From the NCBI GenBank assembly GCA_049694275.1, contig JBAVQS010000114.1, positions 1 to 30,738 of the forward strand: 30,738 bases of DNA, written 5' to 3'. This document shows, one piece after another, positions 6,260 through 13,862 of the stretch; position 1 is the stretch's first letter, and each line of letters starts with the position of its first letter. Below the pieces are notes generated by a model. It was given only the letters and a program-made list of their open reading frames with translations, made no database searches and was not told where the DNA came from. Both the position numbers and the translations under genes were made by a program. This DNA comes from JBAVQS01 sp049694275 (GTDB lineage: Bacteria; Chloroflexota; Anaerolineae; UBA4142; SHND01).

Positions 6260-7777
6260 TCAGGCTAATCCCGCAAAGTAATCGGTCTTGATCTGACCCT
6301 CCGGGACGTGGAGCTGTTCCAGAATCGCCTTGACCGAATCCACCATGCTCTGAGGCCCCGAGACGTAAAAGATGCACTGGCGATAATCCGGGACCTCGGC
6401 TTTGATCATCTGCGGTGTAATGCGCCCGACCTTGCCCCGCCATGAGGAAGGGAGCTGCGCCGCGTCCGTGACCGTATACACGGTCCGGATGCCGAGCTCA
6501 CGCTGGGCGCGTTCCAGCACATCGACATAGACAATGTCGTTGACCGTCTTGTTGGTATAGAGTACAGTGATGGGTCGAGTCTGGCGCGTGTCCAGCAGAT
6601 AGTGGAGCATGCTCCGGAACGGCGTAATCCCGATCCCACCGGCGACAAATACCAGTTTCTGGTGTGGATTGCCGGGCAAGGTGAAATCGCCGGCCAACTG
6701 CGTCGCGGTGATCTCGGCGTTCGTCGGCATCGCAAGCAGGGCCTGTTTGAATGCGCTTGATTTCGGATAAAACTTGATCCCGACCCGGATCTCGTTCTCC
6801 GTCGGCGACGAGGCGAGCGTAAAGTACCGGCGATTGCCCCGGCTGTCCGGGTCCTGCATTCCCAGTGTCCATTCCATATACTGACCGGGCGCAAACGCCA
6901 GCTTGCCCTTGGGCACAAATATGAAATCAAAAATGTCCGGCGATAACTGGATTCGCTTTTTGAGACGGAGCGCCAGTTTGCTCTTGGGGCTGACGATATA
7001 GGACAGGACATTGCCCATCAGCAGCGCCAGCTCGGGGGTAGCGTAAAACCCGCCGATATGAAACTGGGGCGTGAACAGAAATCCGACGAGTGCGCCATAG
7101 ACGATGCGCCAGGTTCGCGTCGGCGGCGTGGTCAGCGGCTCGGTGAGAATGACGCCGGCAAAGAAAAAGAGCGGCGAATACGAGATCACCTGTCCAATCG
7201 ACGCGAACAGGTCGCCGCCGAATAGCGAGAACACAAAGACCGTCGCCAGCACCGCGCCCAGAAAGCTATACACCAGGTCGAACCGCCTGATCCGGCGAAT
7301 GATGAGCCAGCCGCCGGCGAGGACGAACGGGAGCATCGCCCCGTCGCCGATCCACCAGCTCGCCGACTGGTTCACCGTCAGGTACGTCAGGGCCACGGCG
7401 AATGCAACCGGGTTGAAAATATGCTTGCCGTTCACGGCGATGAGATATTTCGACGCCATCGCCCAGATCGCGGCCCAGGCCAGGAACCAGAGGTCGCCGT
7501 ATCCGCTAATCGGCGTAATAATGAGCGCGAGGATCAGCGCCGAGATATAGCTGGACTCGGCGTTGGTGGCAACGCCAAACGCTTTTGAAAAGAGAGTGTT
7601 GGCAAGCCAGCAGGCGGCGATCAGGAACCCGACGCTAAAGAGCAGCGCGAACGGATCATATTTCAGAATGCCGGCGATCGACAAGAGCGTGGCAACGGCC
7701 AGCAGGAAAATCAAATAATAGAGCACCAACCGGTACATGGTGATCCGGTTTAACTGGGCGTCGATCCATTCAATCAT
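6260..7777 (-). CDS. RnfD/NqrB-like membrane domain fused to FAD/NAD(P)H oxidoreductase
   Basis: A 505-residue fusion. Residues 1 to about 265 hold many hydrophobic helices of the RnfD/NqrB type, including GKHIFNPVAFAVAL (116-130) and ILTEPLTTPPTRTWRIVYGALVGFL (210-234), the latter matching the helix-loop that follows the flavin site in RnfD. Residues 270-505 are a ferredoxin-NADP reductase fold: FAD-binding RRYFTLASSP (316-325), nucleotide-binding GGIGITP (380-386), and SGPQSM (473-478). The protein should take hydride from cytoplasmic NAD(P)H and feed electrons through membrane flavin. It overlaps apbE by 8 bases and precedes the cytochrome gene. In ordinary Rnf and Nqr complexes RnfD and NqrB are separate from the reductase, so the fused form is notable; no other Rnf/Nqr subunits are in the window. 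Confidence 0.85.
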   Translation of the reverse strand: MIEWIDAQLNRITMYRLVLYYLIFLLAVATLLSIAGILKYDPFALLFSVGFLIAACWLANTLFSKAFGVATNAESSYISALILALIITPISGYGDLWFLAWAAIWAMASKYLIAVNGKHIFNPVAFAVALTYLTVNQSASWWIGDGAMLPFVLAGGWLIIRRIRRFDLVYSFLGAVLATVFVFSLFGGDLFASIGQVISYSPLFFFAGVILTEPLTTPPTRTWRIVYGALVGFLFTPQFHIGGFYATPELALLMGNVLSYIVSPKSKLALRLKKRIQLSPDIFDFIFVPKGKLAFAPGQYMEWTLGMQDPDSRGNRRYFTLASSPTENEIRVGIKFYPKSSAFKQALLAMPTNAEITATQLAGDFTLPGNPHQKLVFVAGGIGITPFRSMLHYLLDTRQTRPITVLYTNKTVNDIVYVDVLERAQRELGIRTVYTVTDAAQLPSSWRGKVGRITPQMIKAEVPDYRQCIFYVSGPQSMVDSVKAILEQLHVPEGQIKTDYFAGLA

Positions 7778-8522
7778 GGCTCACATACCTCTCAAAACCG
7801 CTCGTGTAAGTCGCCTGTCCTTGCGCGTCGATCATGTATCCTTCAAACCCCTCCAACCGCGCGATAAACTCGATTCCTTTTCGGCCCATCGCAAATGCCC
7901 CCGTCGCAAAACGGTCCGCTTCATAAATATCCGGGCCGACCACGGTCAGGCTCACGATGTCCGCAATGAGTTGTCCCCGCTGTTTGGGGTTATAGATGTG
8001 CTGTCCCCGGATATAGGTTCCTGAGGTCGCAACCCCGCAATCGCTCACCCTGAGCACCTTGACGATCTCGGTTGGATTAAACGGGCTGCGAATGCCGACC
8101 CGCCAAGCCTGCCCTTGCCCATTCTTGCCGGCCACTTGGATATCTCCACCGGCATCCACATAGAAATTCTCGCAACCGTTCTGTCGCAAGAGCTGCGCCG
8201 CGTTAAAAATCGCCCAGCCCTTGACAATGCCGGAAGGGTCATACCGGCCGTCCTGCACGATATCAAAGTAACCGTCGGTCTCCTGCCGGGTCTGTTCGGC
8301 CAGCACAAAGATGGTCTGCATGTCCTGGCTGTAGGCGTCGAGCGGGAGCTCACGGCGATTGATGCGTGAGATTTCGCTCGTGTCCTTGTAGGTGCTGAAT
8401 TTCTCGTCCACGTACTGAAAATAGGCGAATGCCATCTCGATGACATCGGGACCGGCGCCTGCATCGACCACCTCGACGGTGATCGGCATCCCCATCATCA
8501 AGCGCGCCTCCCGCACGCTCAC
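7770..8522 (-). CDS. apbE: ApbE-family FAD:protein FMN transferase
   Basis: Attaches FMN from FAD to a Thr/Ser in a D-x-x-S/T-G-A-T motif of target proteins. 250 residues; key family segments seen are GMPITVEVV (11-19), FSTYKDTSEISRIN (42-55), DPSGIVKGWA (95-104), VDAGGDIQVAG (122-132), and the Asp/Thr block DRFATGAFAMG (203-213) that binds Mg. It overlaps the upstream FMN-binding gene by 4 bases (ATGA) and the downstream RnfD-reductase by 8, so all three are co-translated; the natural substrate is Thr180 of its neighbour. Odd point: no signal peptide or lipobox is seen at the N-terminus, although many ApbE proteins act outside the membrane. Either this one works in the cytoplasm, or the true start differs. 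Confidence 0.92.
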   Translation of the reverse strand: MSVREARLMMGMPITVEVVDAGAGPDVIEMAFAYFQYVDEKFSTYKDTSEISRINRRELPLDAYSQDMQTIFVLAEQTRQETDGYFDIVQDGRYDPSGIVKGWAIFNAAQLLRQNGCENFYVDAGGDIQVAGKNGQGQAWRVGIRSPFNPTEIVKVLRVSDCGVATSGTYIRGQHIYNPKQRGQLIADIVSLTVVGPDIYEADRFATGAFAMGRKGIEFIARLEGFEGYMIDAQGQATYTSGFERYVSHD

Positions 8523-9118
8523 GACCGCGCGCTGTTGAGCGCCGCTTGCAAGGACCGGGCAAAAGCCTCGCTGGTCAACGTCGCGCCCGAAACAAAATCA
8601 ACATTGGCGTTCTGCGCCTGCACCGCCTCCTGCTGCAGGACCGGGACTGCAAAGGTGTTGATGCGGACCGAGGTGCGGCGATCGCTCGGATATTGCAGAA
8701 GCTGGACGTCGGCAAGTTTGCCGTTCTGGATCACGGCTCTGACCTGCACCTGTCCGTAGAAGGCATTCACCGATGGGCCGGTATACTGCCCATCCTTGTA
8801 TTGCCCGCGGGCCTGGGCTGGAACCGGCGTGGGCACTGCGGTGGACCGGGGCGCAGGTTGCGCGGGACGATTGTTGCTTGTCACGGGCTGCGCGGGAATA
8901 TCCGTTGGCGCCAGGGCAAACCCGGATGCGGCCGGCGCGACCTGTGGCGAGGCGACAGGCGACTGAGACGCCGAGGGGTCCAGGCCGGCTGCATTCGTGC
9001 TATTCAGGCGCTCGTGGAGCGCATAGGCCGCAAACGAGCACACCACAAAGGAGGAGAGGGCAACCTTTTCGACGGTTCGGATGAGCTTGGTGGAAGGCTG
9101 GGATGGGTGTTTATACAT
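8519..9118 (-). CDS. Membrane-anchored FMN-binding protein (flavinylation target)
   Basis: 199 residues in three parts: an N-terminal hydrophobic anchor (about 20-34), a Ser/Ala/Pro-rich linker (about 45-105) of extracytoplasmic type, and an FMN-binding domain (105-199). The ending DFVSGATLTSEAF gives the flavinylation motif D174-x-x-S-G-A-T180, where ApbE links FMN to Thr180; GQYKDGQYTG and RTSVRINTFAVPVLQQEA are also typical of PF04205. The anchor-plus-linker design suggests a swinging flavin arm moving electrons between the membrane reductase and the cytochrome. Start ATG 9118 has AAGGAG 5 bases upstream. First gene of the four-gene overlapping set. Confidence 0.88.
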   Translation of the reverse strand: MYKHPSQPSTKLIRTVEKVALSSFVVCSFAAYALHERLNSTNAAGLDPSASQSPVASPQVAPAASGFALAPTDIPAQPVTSNNRPAQPAPRSTAVPTPVPAQARGQYKDGQYTGPSVNAFYGQVQVRAVIQNGKLADVQLLQYPSDRRTSVRINTFAVPVLQQEAVQAQNANVDFVSGATLTSEAFARSLQAALNSARS

Positions 9119-9142
9119 GTTTGCTCCTTATTCGACTTGTAT

Positions 9143-9175
9143 GGGGGAACTATAACGCCCCCGCTTAAATGTCAT
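9143..9175 (-). promoter_or_regulatory. Possible promoter and operator of the FMN/ApbE/RnfD-reductase/cytochrome genes
   Basis: On the minus strand ATGACA (9170-9175) and TATAGT (9149-9154) are 15 bases apart, a short spacer. A GGGGG/CCCCC palindrome (9143-9147/9158-9162) brackets the -10 and could bind a regulator. Weak evidence. Confidence 0.3.
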
Positions 9176-9233
9176 GTGAATGAATAATGAGAATTTCGTT
9201 AAAACCCGCATGAACGCAAGTCTTTTATACAAG

Positions 9234-9274
9234 GCGTGCGGCGGCAAAAGGCAACGCCCTCTGCCGCCGCACGC
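9234..9274 (-). terminator. Strong hairpin after the YceI gene
   Basis: A 13-bp perfect stem, core GTGCGGCGGCA (9236-9246) with TGCCGCCGCAC (9262-9272), lies 16 bases past the YceI stop on the minus strand. No T-tract follows, so it may dampen rather than end transcription into the FMN-binding gene. Confidence 0.5.
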
Positions 9275-9289
9275 GATTCAAAGCGATGA

Positions 9290-10042
9290 CTACTGCGCGC
9301 GCTGGAATGCGAAATTGAACTCGAGGGCAATATTGTCCTCAATGCTCAGCACGCGTCCGACACTCGGCTTGGTCAGGTTGAAATAAGCGAATGTGAAGGT
9401 CGTCTTGCCGCTGCACGTGCCCGAATCGCCAGTCACCTGGCATGTCACATCCCAGGTGACCGGCTTGGTTGTATCCCGAACCGTCAGGTCGCCGAGGAGC
9501 TTGAACGATACCGTGCCCGAAGCTGGGAGCGGCATGGTCAGCCCGTCGGTCGATTTGAGAACGAACACGGCATTGGGATATTGACGGGTCTGCAGGACCG
9601 CGCCCTGAATATAGCCGTCCCGCATAGACTGATCGCTCTTGAGCGTTCGCAGGTCCACCGTAAAGCTGCTCTGTGAAGCATCGATCGTGCCGTCGGTCTT
9701 GCCGACGATCTGCCCGGAGATTGCGCTGGTTTTGCCGACGGCGTCGCTCGGTAAATCGACGCCGGCGAGCTGCTCGCGCACGCGATAGTTCGCCGTGCTC
9801 TTGTCGGGCACGAGCACAATTTTGGCCGTAGCGCTTGACCCGCCCGCGCTGCTGGCCGGCGAGCTGCCGGCGGGTGTGCCGGTCGGCGCCGGCCCGATGC
9901 TGGTCGCTGGTGTGCCCGTGGGCGCAGTCGGTGCGAGGGTTACCGCCGGCGGCGCCGCGGGCGCGGCCGGCGCGTTACACGCGGCGAGGGTCAGCCCCAA
10001 TGCCGCCAGGATAAACAGAATACTAATCAGAGAACGTGACAC
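9290..10042 (-). CDS. YceI-family lipoprotein
   Basis: 250 residues. A lipoprotein signal peptide ends in the lipobox LAAC (Cys22), followed by an Ala/Pro/Thr/Gly-rich linker (23-72) and a YceI beta-barrel domain (about 74-248): VPDKSTANYRVREQL, a SAISGQIVGKTDGTID segment, SFTVDLRTLKSDQSMRDGYIQGAVLQTRQYP, and DLTVRDTTKPVTWDVTC. YceI domains bind isoprenoid lipids such as polyprenols or quinone-like molecules. Two Cys residues (VTCQVTGDSGTC) may form a disulfide. Start is GTG 10042 with GGAGG 5 bases before. It lies upstream of the flavin/cytochrome genes in the same direction, with a hairpin between, so a link to that quinone/electron chemistry is plausible but unproven. Confidence 0.85.
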   Translation of the reverse strand: MSRSLISILFILAALGLTLAACNAPAAPAAPPAVTLAPTAPTGTPATSIGPAPTGTPAGSSPASSAGGSSATAKIVLVPDKSTANYRVREQLAGVDLPSDAVGKTSAISGQIVGKTDGTIDASQSSFTVDLRTLKSDQSMRDGYIQGAVLQTRQYPNAVFVLKSTDGLTMPLPASGTVSFKLLGDLTVRDTTKPVTWDVTCQVTGDSGTCSGKTTFTFAYFNLTKPSVGRVLSIEDNIALEFNFAFQRAQ

Positions 10043-10095
10043 AGAACCTCCACAAGTTAATGATATGAAATGGCTAGAGGAACCGAAGGAAAAGC

Positions 10096-10146
10096 GAAGG
10101 GGTACTCGCAGTGGGAAAAGGAGGTGAACCCACAGAGTACCCCTTC
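10096..10146. other. Large hairpin in the YceI leader
   Basis: GAAGGGGTACTC (10096-10107) pairs perfectly with GAGTACCCCTTC (10135-10146); GTGGG/CCCAC (10111-10115/10129-10133) continues the stem. The loop reads CACCTCCTTTT on the minus strand, resembling the 3' end of 16S rRNA, and AAAAGGAGGTGA on the plus strand. It stands about 55 bases before the YceI start. Could be a terminator of upstream transcription or a leader structure. Confidence 0.55.
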
Positions 10147-10260
10147 AACCGCGAAGGAGAATATTCGGTTCGCTACACTCTGATGATGATTATCGCATCG
10201 GATTATTAGAACAGAGTGAGAACCGCTTTAACGGTTTGTTAGACTTGCGGACCTGGCTGA
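10147..10260 (-). other. Leader segment with alternative pairings
   Basis: The strings AACCG (10147-10151, 10221-10225) and CGGTT (10166-10170, 10232-10236) alternate and can form mutually exclusive stems; CACTCTG/CAGAGTG (10176-10182/10212-10218) supports the 10166-10225 fold. With the flanking hairpins this covers the gap 10043-10298, which has no gene. Confidence 0.3.
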
Positions 10261-10296
10261 ACCGCAAATCCCGCAGATTCCTGCGGGATTTGCGGT
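10261..10296 (-). terminator. Perfect 16-bp hairpin after the 898-residue gene
   Basis: ACCGCAAATCCCGCAG (10261-10276) pairs perfectly with CTGCGGGATTTGCGGT (10281-10296) around a 4-base loop, starting 2 bases after the minus-strand stop codon. Lacks a T-tract but position and stability argue for a terminator or 3' end stabiliser. Confidence 0.65.
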
Positions 10297-10298
10297 GA

Positions 10299-12995
10299 TC
10301 AGGTTTGTGGATTGGTTGTCGCCCCCTTCTTTTTGTTATCGGTGCTCAGATCGGGAATATCGATCCAGCGTGTGCTTTGCGCCGTCTGTTCGTGTCCCGC
10401 TTTCCCGTCGCCGGACTTGCCGTACGCCTGGAGCGTGACCGTATACTTGCCCGGCTTGAGCTCAAGCTTTTGGGCGTCAAAGGTCCCCAGCCGCCCGAAC
10501 ATGACCGGCTGATTTGAATTCGACGCGGGGGTCACATCGCGCCGTCCCTCGGGGCCGGTTGGGGACGGATCTTCCACATACACGCGCCACGAGGTCAATT
10601 CCTTGCCGCGCACCGTGCCGTTCATTGCCCACTGATTGGTTCCGGGGACGCGATTCACGGAGAGGATCATCGCCGAGAGCGGGCTCGATCCACCCCGCGT
10701 CCCAAGCAACATGCTGAGCGAGCCGAACGCCGCGCGCTCGATATTTTTGAGCTCTTCATCCCGTTCCGCCTGACTCCACAGCACCTCGGTCAGGACGTTG
10801 TAATCCCCCTGCAGATTAAAGTTGAGCAAAAAGAACTCGACCAGCGGCGTCGAGACCCCGATGCTGAAATCGAGCCGCTGGGTCTCGATGCGAACCTGCC
10901 TGAGCCCGCGCGTGAGCGCATCTTCGATTTCTTTGCGCGCCGTGACTGCCGCCGAGCTGAGTCCTGATGAAAGCTGAGAGATGAACCCCGCCGGGTTTGC
11001 CTCTGCCGCCCCGGCCACGGAGGCCAGTGGCTGCGTCACATTGGCAGCCTGCTGCGCGCTCGCGGTCTTTTTATCCTCCACCTGCGACTGTTGATTGTTC
11101 TTGTTCGACGAGCCGCTGAACAGGCCGGCGCCTCCCGCCACGCCGGCAACAATCGTCATCAGGCTGGATACCATGCCCCCTTGCCCGTTCATTATTCCGG
11201 GCAAAAACAATGAAATGATGAGGACAATGACGCCGATGAGGCCCACAACCGCTGCTGTGATCAGGTAGGGAGAGAGATTGCGAAACAGCGATTCCAGTCC
11301 TTCCTTCGCAGTGGAGGCAATGCCCTCCACTGCGGCCTCTGCCTGCTGGGCAAGTATTTGCATCTGATTGAATACCTGCGCTGTGCTCTCGATCAACTGA
11401 TCTGTCGAGGCCCCTTCCAGCACGTCGATGACCTGCGCTTGCAGGTGGAACCGGAGGGTCTCGACCGTATAAGCATCCAGCCGTTGTTGACCCGTGAGCA
11501 AGAGGTGCCAGATGTTGGACTGTTCGATCAGCGCCGCACGCATCGAGTTGTACTGCTTGTTCGACAGGCGTTCGCCCGCGGTAGAGGCTTCGGCGGCAGA
11601 TCGCTGTTCGGCGAGGGATGGATCGGCTGTTTCAAAAGAGGGCAGCCGGACCATCTGGCTGGTCCCCGGCGTTTGAAGCCACTCGATCGCGCGCTGCCAA
11701 TAATCGAGGCTGTGATTGATTGCATCGGCGGCTGTCCCCGGCGCGTCCGGATCGGGCGCCCGCAGATCGTCCTCTTCGGCCGTCTGCTGTGGGTTTGCCC
11801 CAGCCTGGCCCGGCCGCGGGTGATTGGGGTCCGCATAATAGAGCTCGTTGAGCGTATTGCCCAGCGCGGCAATCTGGCGCTGCAGGCGAATGATACTTTC
11901 CGGGTCAAAACGCTTGCGCCATTTCACCCACAGGTCTTGGCCCGAGGCGCTGCTGCCGATCATATCTGTCGACATAGACCAGGAGATAGAGGCCATATTC
12001 CGTCCGGCCTCAAGCGCCACCAGCCGACTCTCGGTGCCTGTCTGAAGTCCGCTGCGATTGTACACGCCGCGGAGATAGGTTTCCCAGGCTTCCAATAAAC
12101 GCACGACCAGAATCGTCAATTCCGATTGGGCGTTTTTGAGCAGGTGCTGATGGGGGTGCAGACCGTCGTGCGGCGGACCTTCGAGATTGGCTAGCTGGTT
12201 CCCGCCCTGGCTGTCGGCGACGACCGTATTCGGACTGGAGGTGGCGGCCGTTGTCGCAGGGGTAGCCGGCTCAGTGGGGACGAGGGCGCCTGGCACAGGC
12301 GGCGCAGACGCCGGGGCCGGGGTGTCCTGACTCTGGGACTTGCCGGCCGCATCTGCGTTGAGGTTGTCGAGCAGACGGCGCTGGTATTCCTCGATAATAT
12401 CCCAGATGAGGCTGTCGTCGGGCGTCAGGTAGAGCAGAATGAGGCAATTGAGCGCCCGGCGCGCGGCGTCATACAGATCGAATTTGGGCAGCACCGGCTT
12501 GGCGTCCGCCCCCGGCGTGTCCCGAAGCACAGGCGGAATCGCAAGCTCTGCATAATCCGGCTCATTCTCTTGTCCCGGTCGGAGGGTGGGATAAAGCGCC
12601 CAGGGCCGGGCCTTACCGGCAGGGTAGATATCATACAGGGTCTTGGCGGTGGTGCTGTCGGGATAATAGAGATCGTGCAAGAGCGCGATGCGATTGAGCA
12701 GCGCCCCCCACAGTCCACCCCGTTGCAGCGCGGCGCCCGGCAGAATCTCGAGTAGTTGAGATTCGTCCTGGCTGGTCTTGTTATCCACTGGCGTGGCCGG
12801 GCTTGGGTCGGTCGCGTGGCCCGGGCTTTTGGGCGCGTTAGCGGGATCGTTCAATTGAACATGCACGCGGCTGCGCAGCTCGACCAGGGTCCAGCCGAGC
12901 TCAAATGCGCTGTACAATTGAGACGTGGCCAGCATCTCGGCCGTGGACGAACGGGCAACATGAATACCGTCCTGTTGTTTGGAATCCTCTGTCAT
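10299..12995 (-). CDS. Large unknown membrane-associated protein
   Basis: I do not recognise the family of this roughly 898-residue protein. The N-terminal 200 residues are helical, with a long segment rich in Tyr, Leu and Asp; about 215-270 is an Ala/Pro/Thr/Ser-rich linker; 285-560 is mostly helical with another acidic Pro-rich insert near 390-425; two close transmembrane helices follow (about 577-600, LITAAVVGLIGVIVLIISLFL, and 607-627, Gly-rich). A helical stretch runs to about 760. The C-terminal 130 residues look like a beta-sandwich: WRVYVEDPSPTGPEG, FGRLGTFDAQKLELKPGKYTVTLQAYG, a pattern seen in extracellular repeat domains of Chloroflexota proteins. ATG 12995 follows AGGAG by 6; a GTG one codon earlier is less well spaced. 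It stands alone, ending in a perfect hairpin. Confidence 0.75.
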   Translation of the reverse strand: MTEDSKQQDGIHVARSSTAEMLATSQLYSAFELGWTLVELRSRVHVQLNDPANAPKSPGHATDPSPATPVDNKTSQDESQLLEILPGAALQRGGLWGALLNRIALLHDLYYPDSTTAKTLYDIYPAGKARPWALYPTLRPGQENEPDYAELAIPPVLRDTPGADAKPVLPKFDLYDAARRALNCLILLYLTPDDSLIWDIIEEYQRRLLDNLNADAAGKSQSQDTPAPASAPPVPGALVPTEPATPATTAATSSPNTVVADSQGGNQLANLEGPPHDGLHPHQHLLKNAQSELTILVVRLLEAWETYLRGVYNRSGLQTGTESRLVALEAGRNMASISWSMSTDMIGSSASGQDLWVKWRKRFDPESIIRLQRQIAALGNTLNELYYADPNHPRPGQAGANPQQTAEEDDLRAPDPDAPGTAADAINHSLDYWQRAIEWLQTPGTSQMVRLPSFETADPSLAEQRSAAEASTAGERLSNKQYNSMRAALIEQSNIWHLLLTGQQRLDAYTVETLRFHLQAQVIDVLEGASTDQLIESTAQVFNQMQILAQQAEAAVEGIASTAKEGLESLFRNLSPYLITAAVVGLIGVIVLIISLFLPGIMNGQGGMVSSLMTIVAGVAGGAGLFSGSSNKNNQQSQVEDKKTASAQQAANVTQPLASVAGAAEANPAGFISQLSSGLSSAAVTARKEIEDALTRGLRQVRIETQRLDFSIGVSTPLVEFFLLNFNLQGDYNVLTEVLWSQAERDEELKNIERAAFGSLSMLLGTRGGSSPLSAMILSVNRVPGTNQWAMNGTVRGKELTSWRVYVEDPSPTGPEGRRDVTPASNSNQPVMFGRLGTFDAQKLELKPGKYTVTLQAYGKSGDGKAGHEQTAQSTRWIDIPDLSTDNKKKGATTNPQT

Positions 12996-13128
12996 CACAG
13001 GCTCCTTTTAAAAGAATGGTGGATGGATTGGAGGAACACACGTCGCGGGGATGGAGGACTGTCAAGAACCTCCCGGCGCCGAGTTTAACACCTGATGAGG
13101 TAAGTATACAAGGGGCGATAACGCGCGT

Positions 13129-13188
13129 CAAGGGGTCTGGCGCATAAAGGACAGAACGGTGGAATCATCCAGCCCCTTGTGATAAAAT
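13129..13188 (+). promoter_or_regulatory. Hairpin and extended -10 promoter before the channel gene
   Basis: CAAGGGG-T-CTGG (13129-13140) pairs with CCAGCCCCTTG (13169-13179), an 11-bp stem with one bulge. It is followed at once by TGATAAAAT, an extended -10 (TAAAAT = 13183-13188), 34 bases from the ATG. The -35 region is poor. Confidence 0.4.
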
Positions 13189-13221
13189 GCTTTCCACATT
13201 TCACACAGGCAAAAGGGGTGC

Positions 13222-13815
13222 ATGGAAAAGGGACGGTTGGAAGCGTTTAGCGACGGCGTGATTGCCATCATCATCACCATCATGGTGCTCGAGCTCAAGG
13301 TGCCGCAAAGCGCCGACCTGGCCGCGCTGCGTCCGCTCATTCCCGTCTTTCTCAGCTATCTGCTCAGTTATGTTTTTGTCGGCATCTACTGGAACAACCA
13401 TCACCATCTGTTCCAGGCAGTCCAGTACGTCAACGGGCCGGTCCTCTGGGCCAATCTGCATCTCCTCTTTTGGCTGTCGCTCATCCCGTTTGCCGCCGGC
13501 TGGTTGGGCGAGAACCAGTTCGCACTCTGGCCGGTTGTGCTCTACGGTATCGTGCTGCTTGGCGCGGCGTGCGCCTACTATATCCTGGTTCGCGTCTTTT
13601 TGAGGCTTCACGGTAAGGATTCGGCTCTGGCAATTGCCGTGGGGAATGATTTCAAAGGCAAAATATCACTTGTCTTTTATGTCGTCGCCGTTCCCCTGGC
13701 CTTTGTCAATTCCTGGCTCGGATGCGCGCTCTATGTCGTGGTAGCTATTCTCTGGCTGATTCCCGACCGTCGCATTGAAAAGGCGCTCGCCGCGCGCGCC
13801 CCTGCGCCGGAATAA
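13222..13815 (+). CDS. TMEM175-family (DUF1211) potassium channel-like protein
   Basis: 197 residues with about six hydrophobic helices and the family hallmark R5-x3-F9-S10-D11-G-V at the start of helix 1 (MEKGRLEAFSDGVIAIIIT). Other family marks are YVFVGIYWNNHHHLF (His-rich helix 3 region) and NLHLLFWLSLIPFAAGWLGE. Bacterial TMEM175 proteins are tetrameric K+ channels whose gate is the FSD helix. ATG 13222 has AAAGGGG 7 bases upstream. It forms a single-gene unit with its own promoter-like element and converges on the nucleotidyltransferase gene. Role in this organism is probably membrane potential or K+ homeostasis; family assignment is firm. Confidence 0.9.
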   Translation: MEKGRLEAFSDGVIAIIITIMVLELKVPQSADLAALRPLIPVFLSYLLSYVFVGIYWNNHHHLFQAVQYVNGPVLWANLHLLFWLSLIPFAAGWLGENQFALWPVVLYGIVLLGAACAYYILVRVFLRLHGKDSALAIAVGNDFKGKISLVFYVVAVPLAFVNSWLGCALYVVVAILWLIPDRRIEKALAARAPAPE

Positions 13816-13862
13816 CGGGAGGTCCAACGGCCGCGCGGGAGAAACTCGAACGGCGAGCCGCA

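Noticed and set aside
10117..10128. Perfect Shine-Dalgarno AAAAGGAGGTGA on the plus strand as the start of a gene
   Set aside because: No start codon at proper spacing and the frame after the overlapping GTG closes quickly; it is the loop of a hairpin.
10514..12098. Plus-strand open frames opposite the 898-residue gene
   Set aside because: They are antisense shadows of a GC-rich gene with no family motifs.
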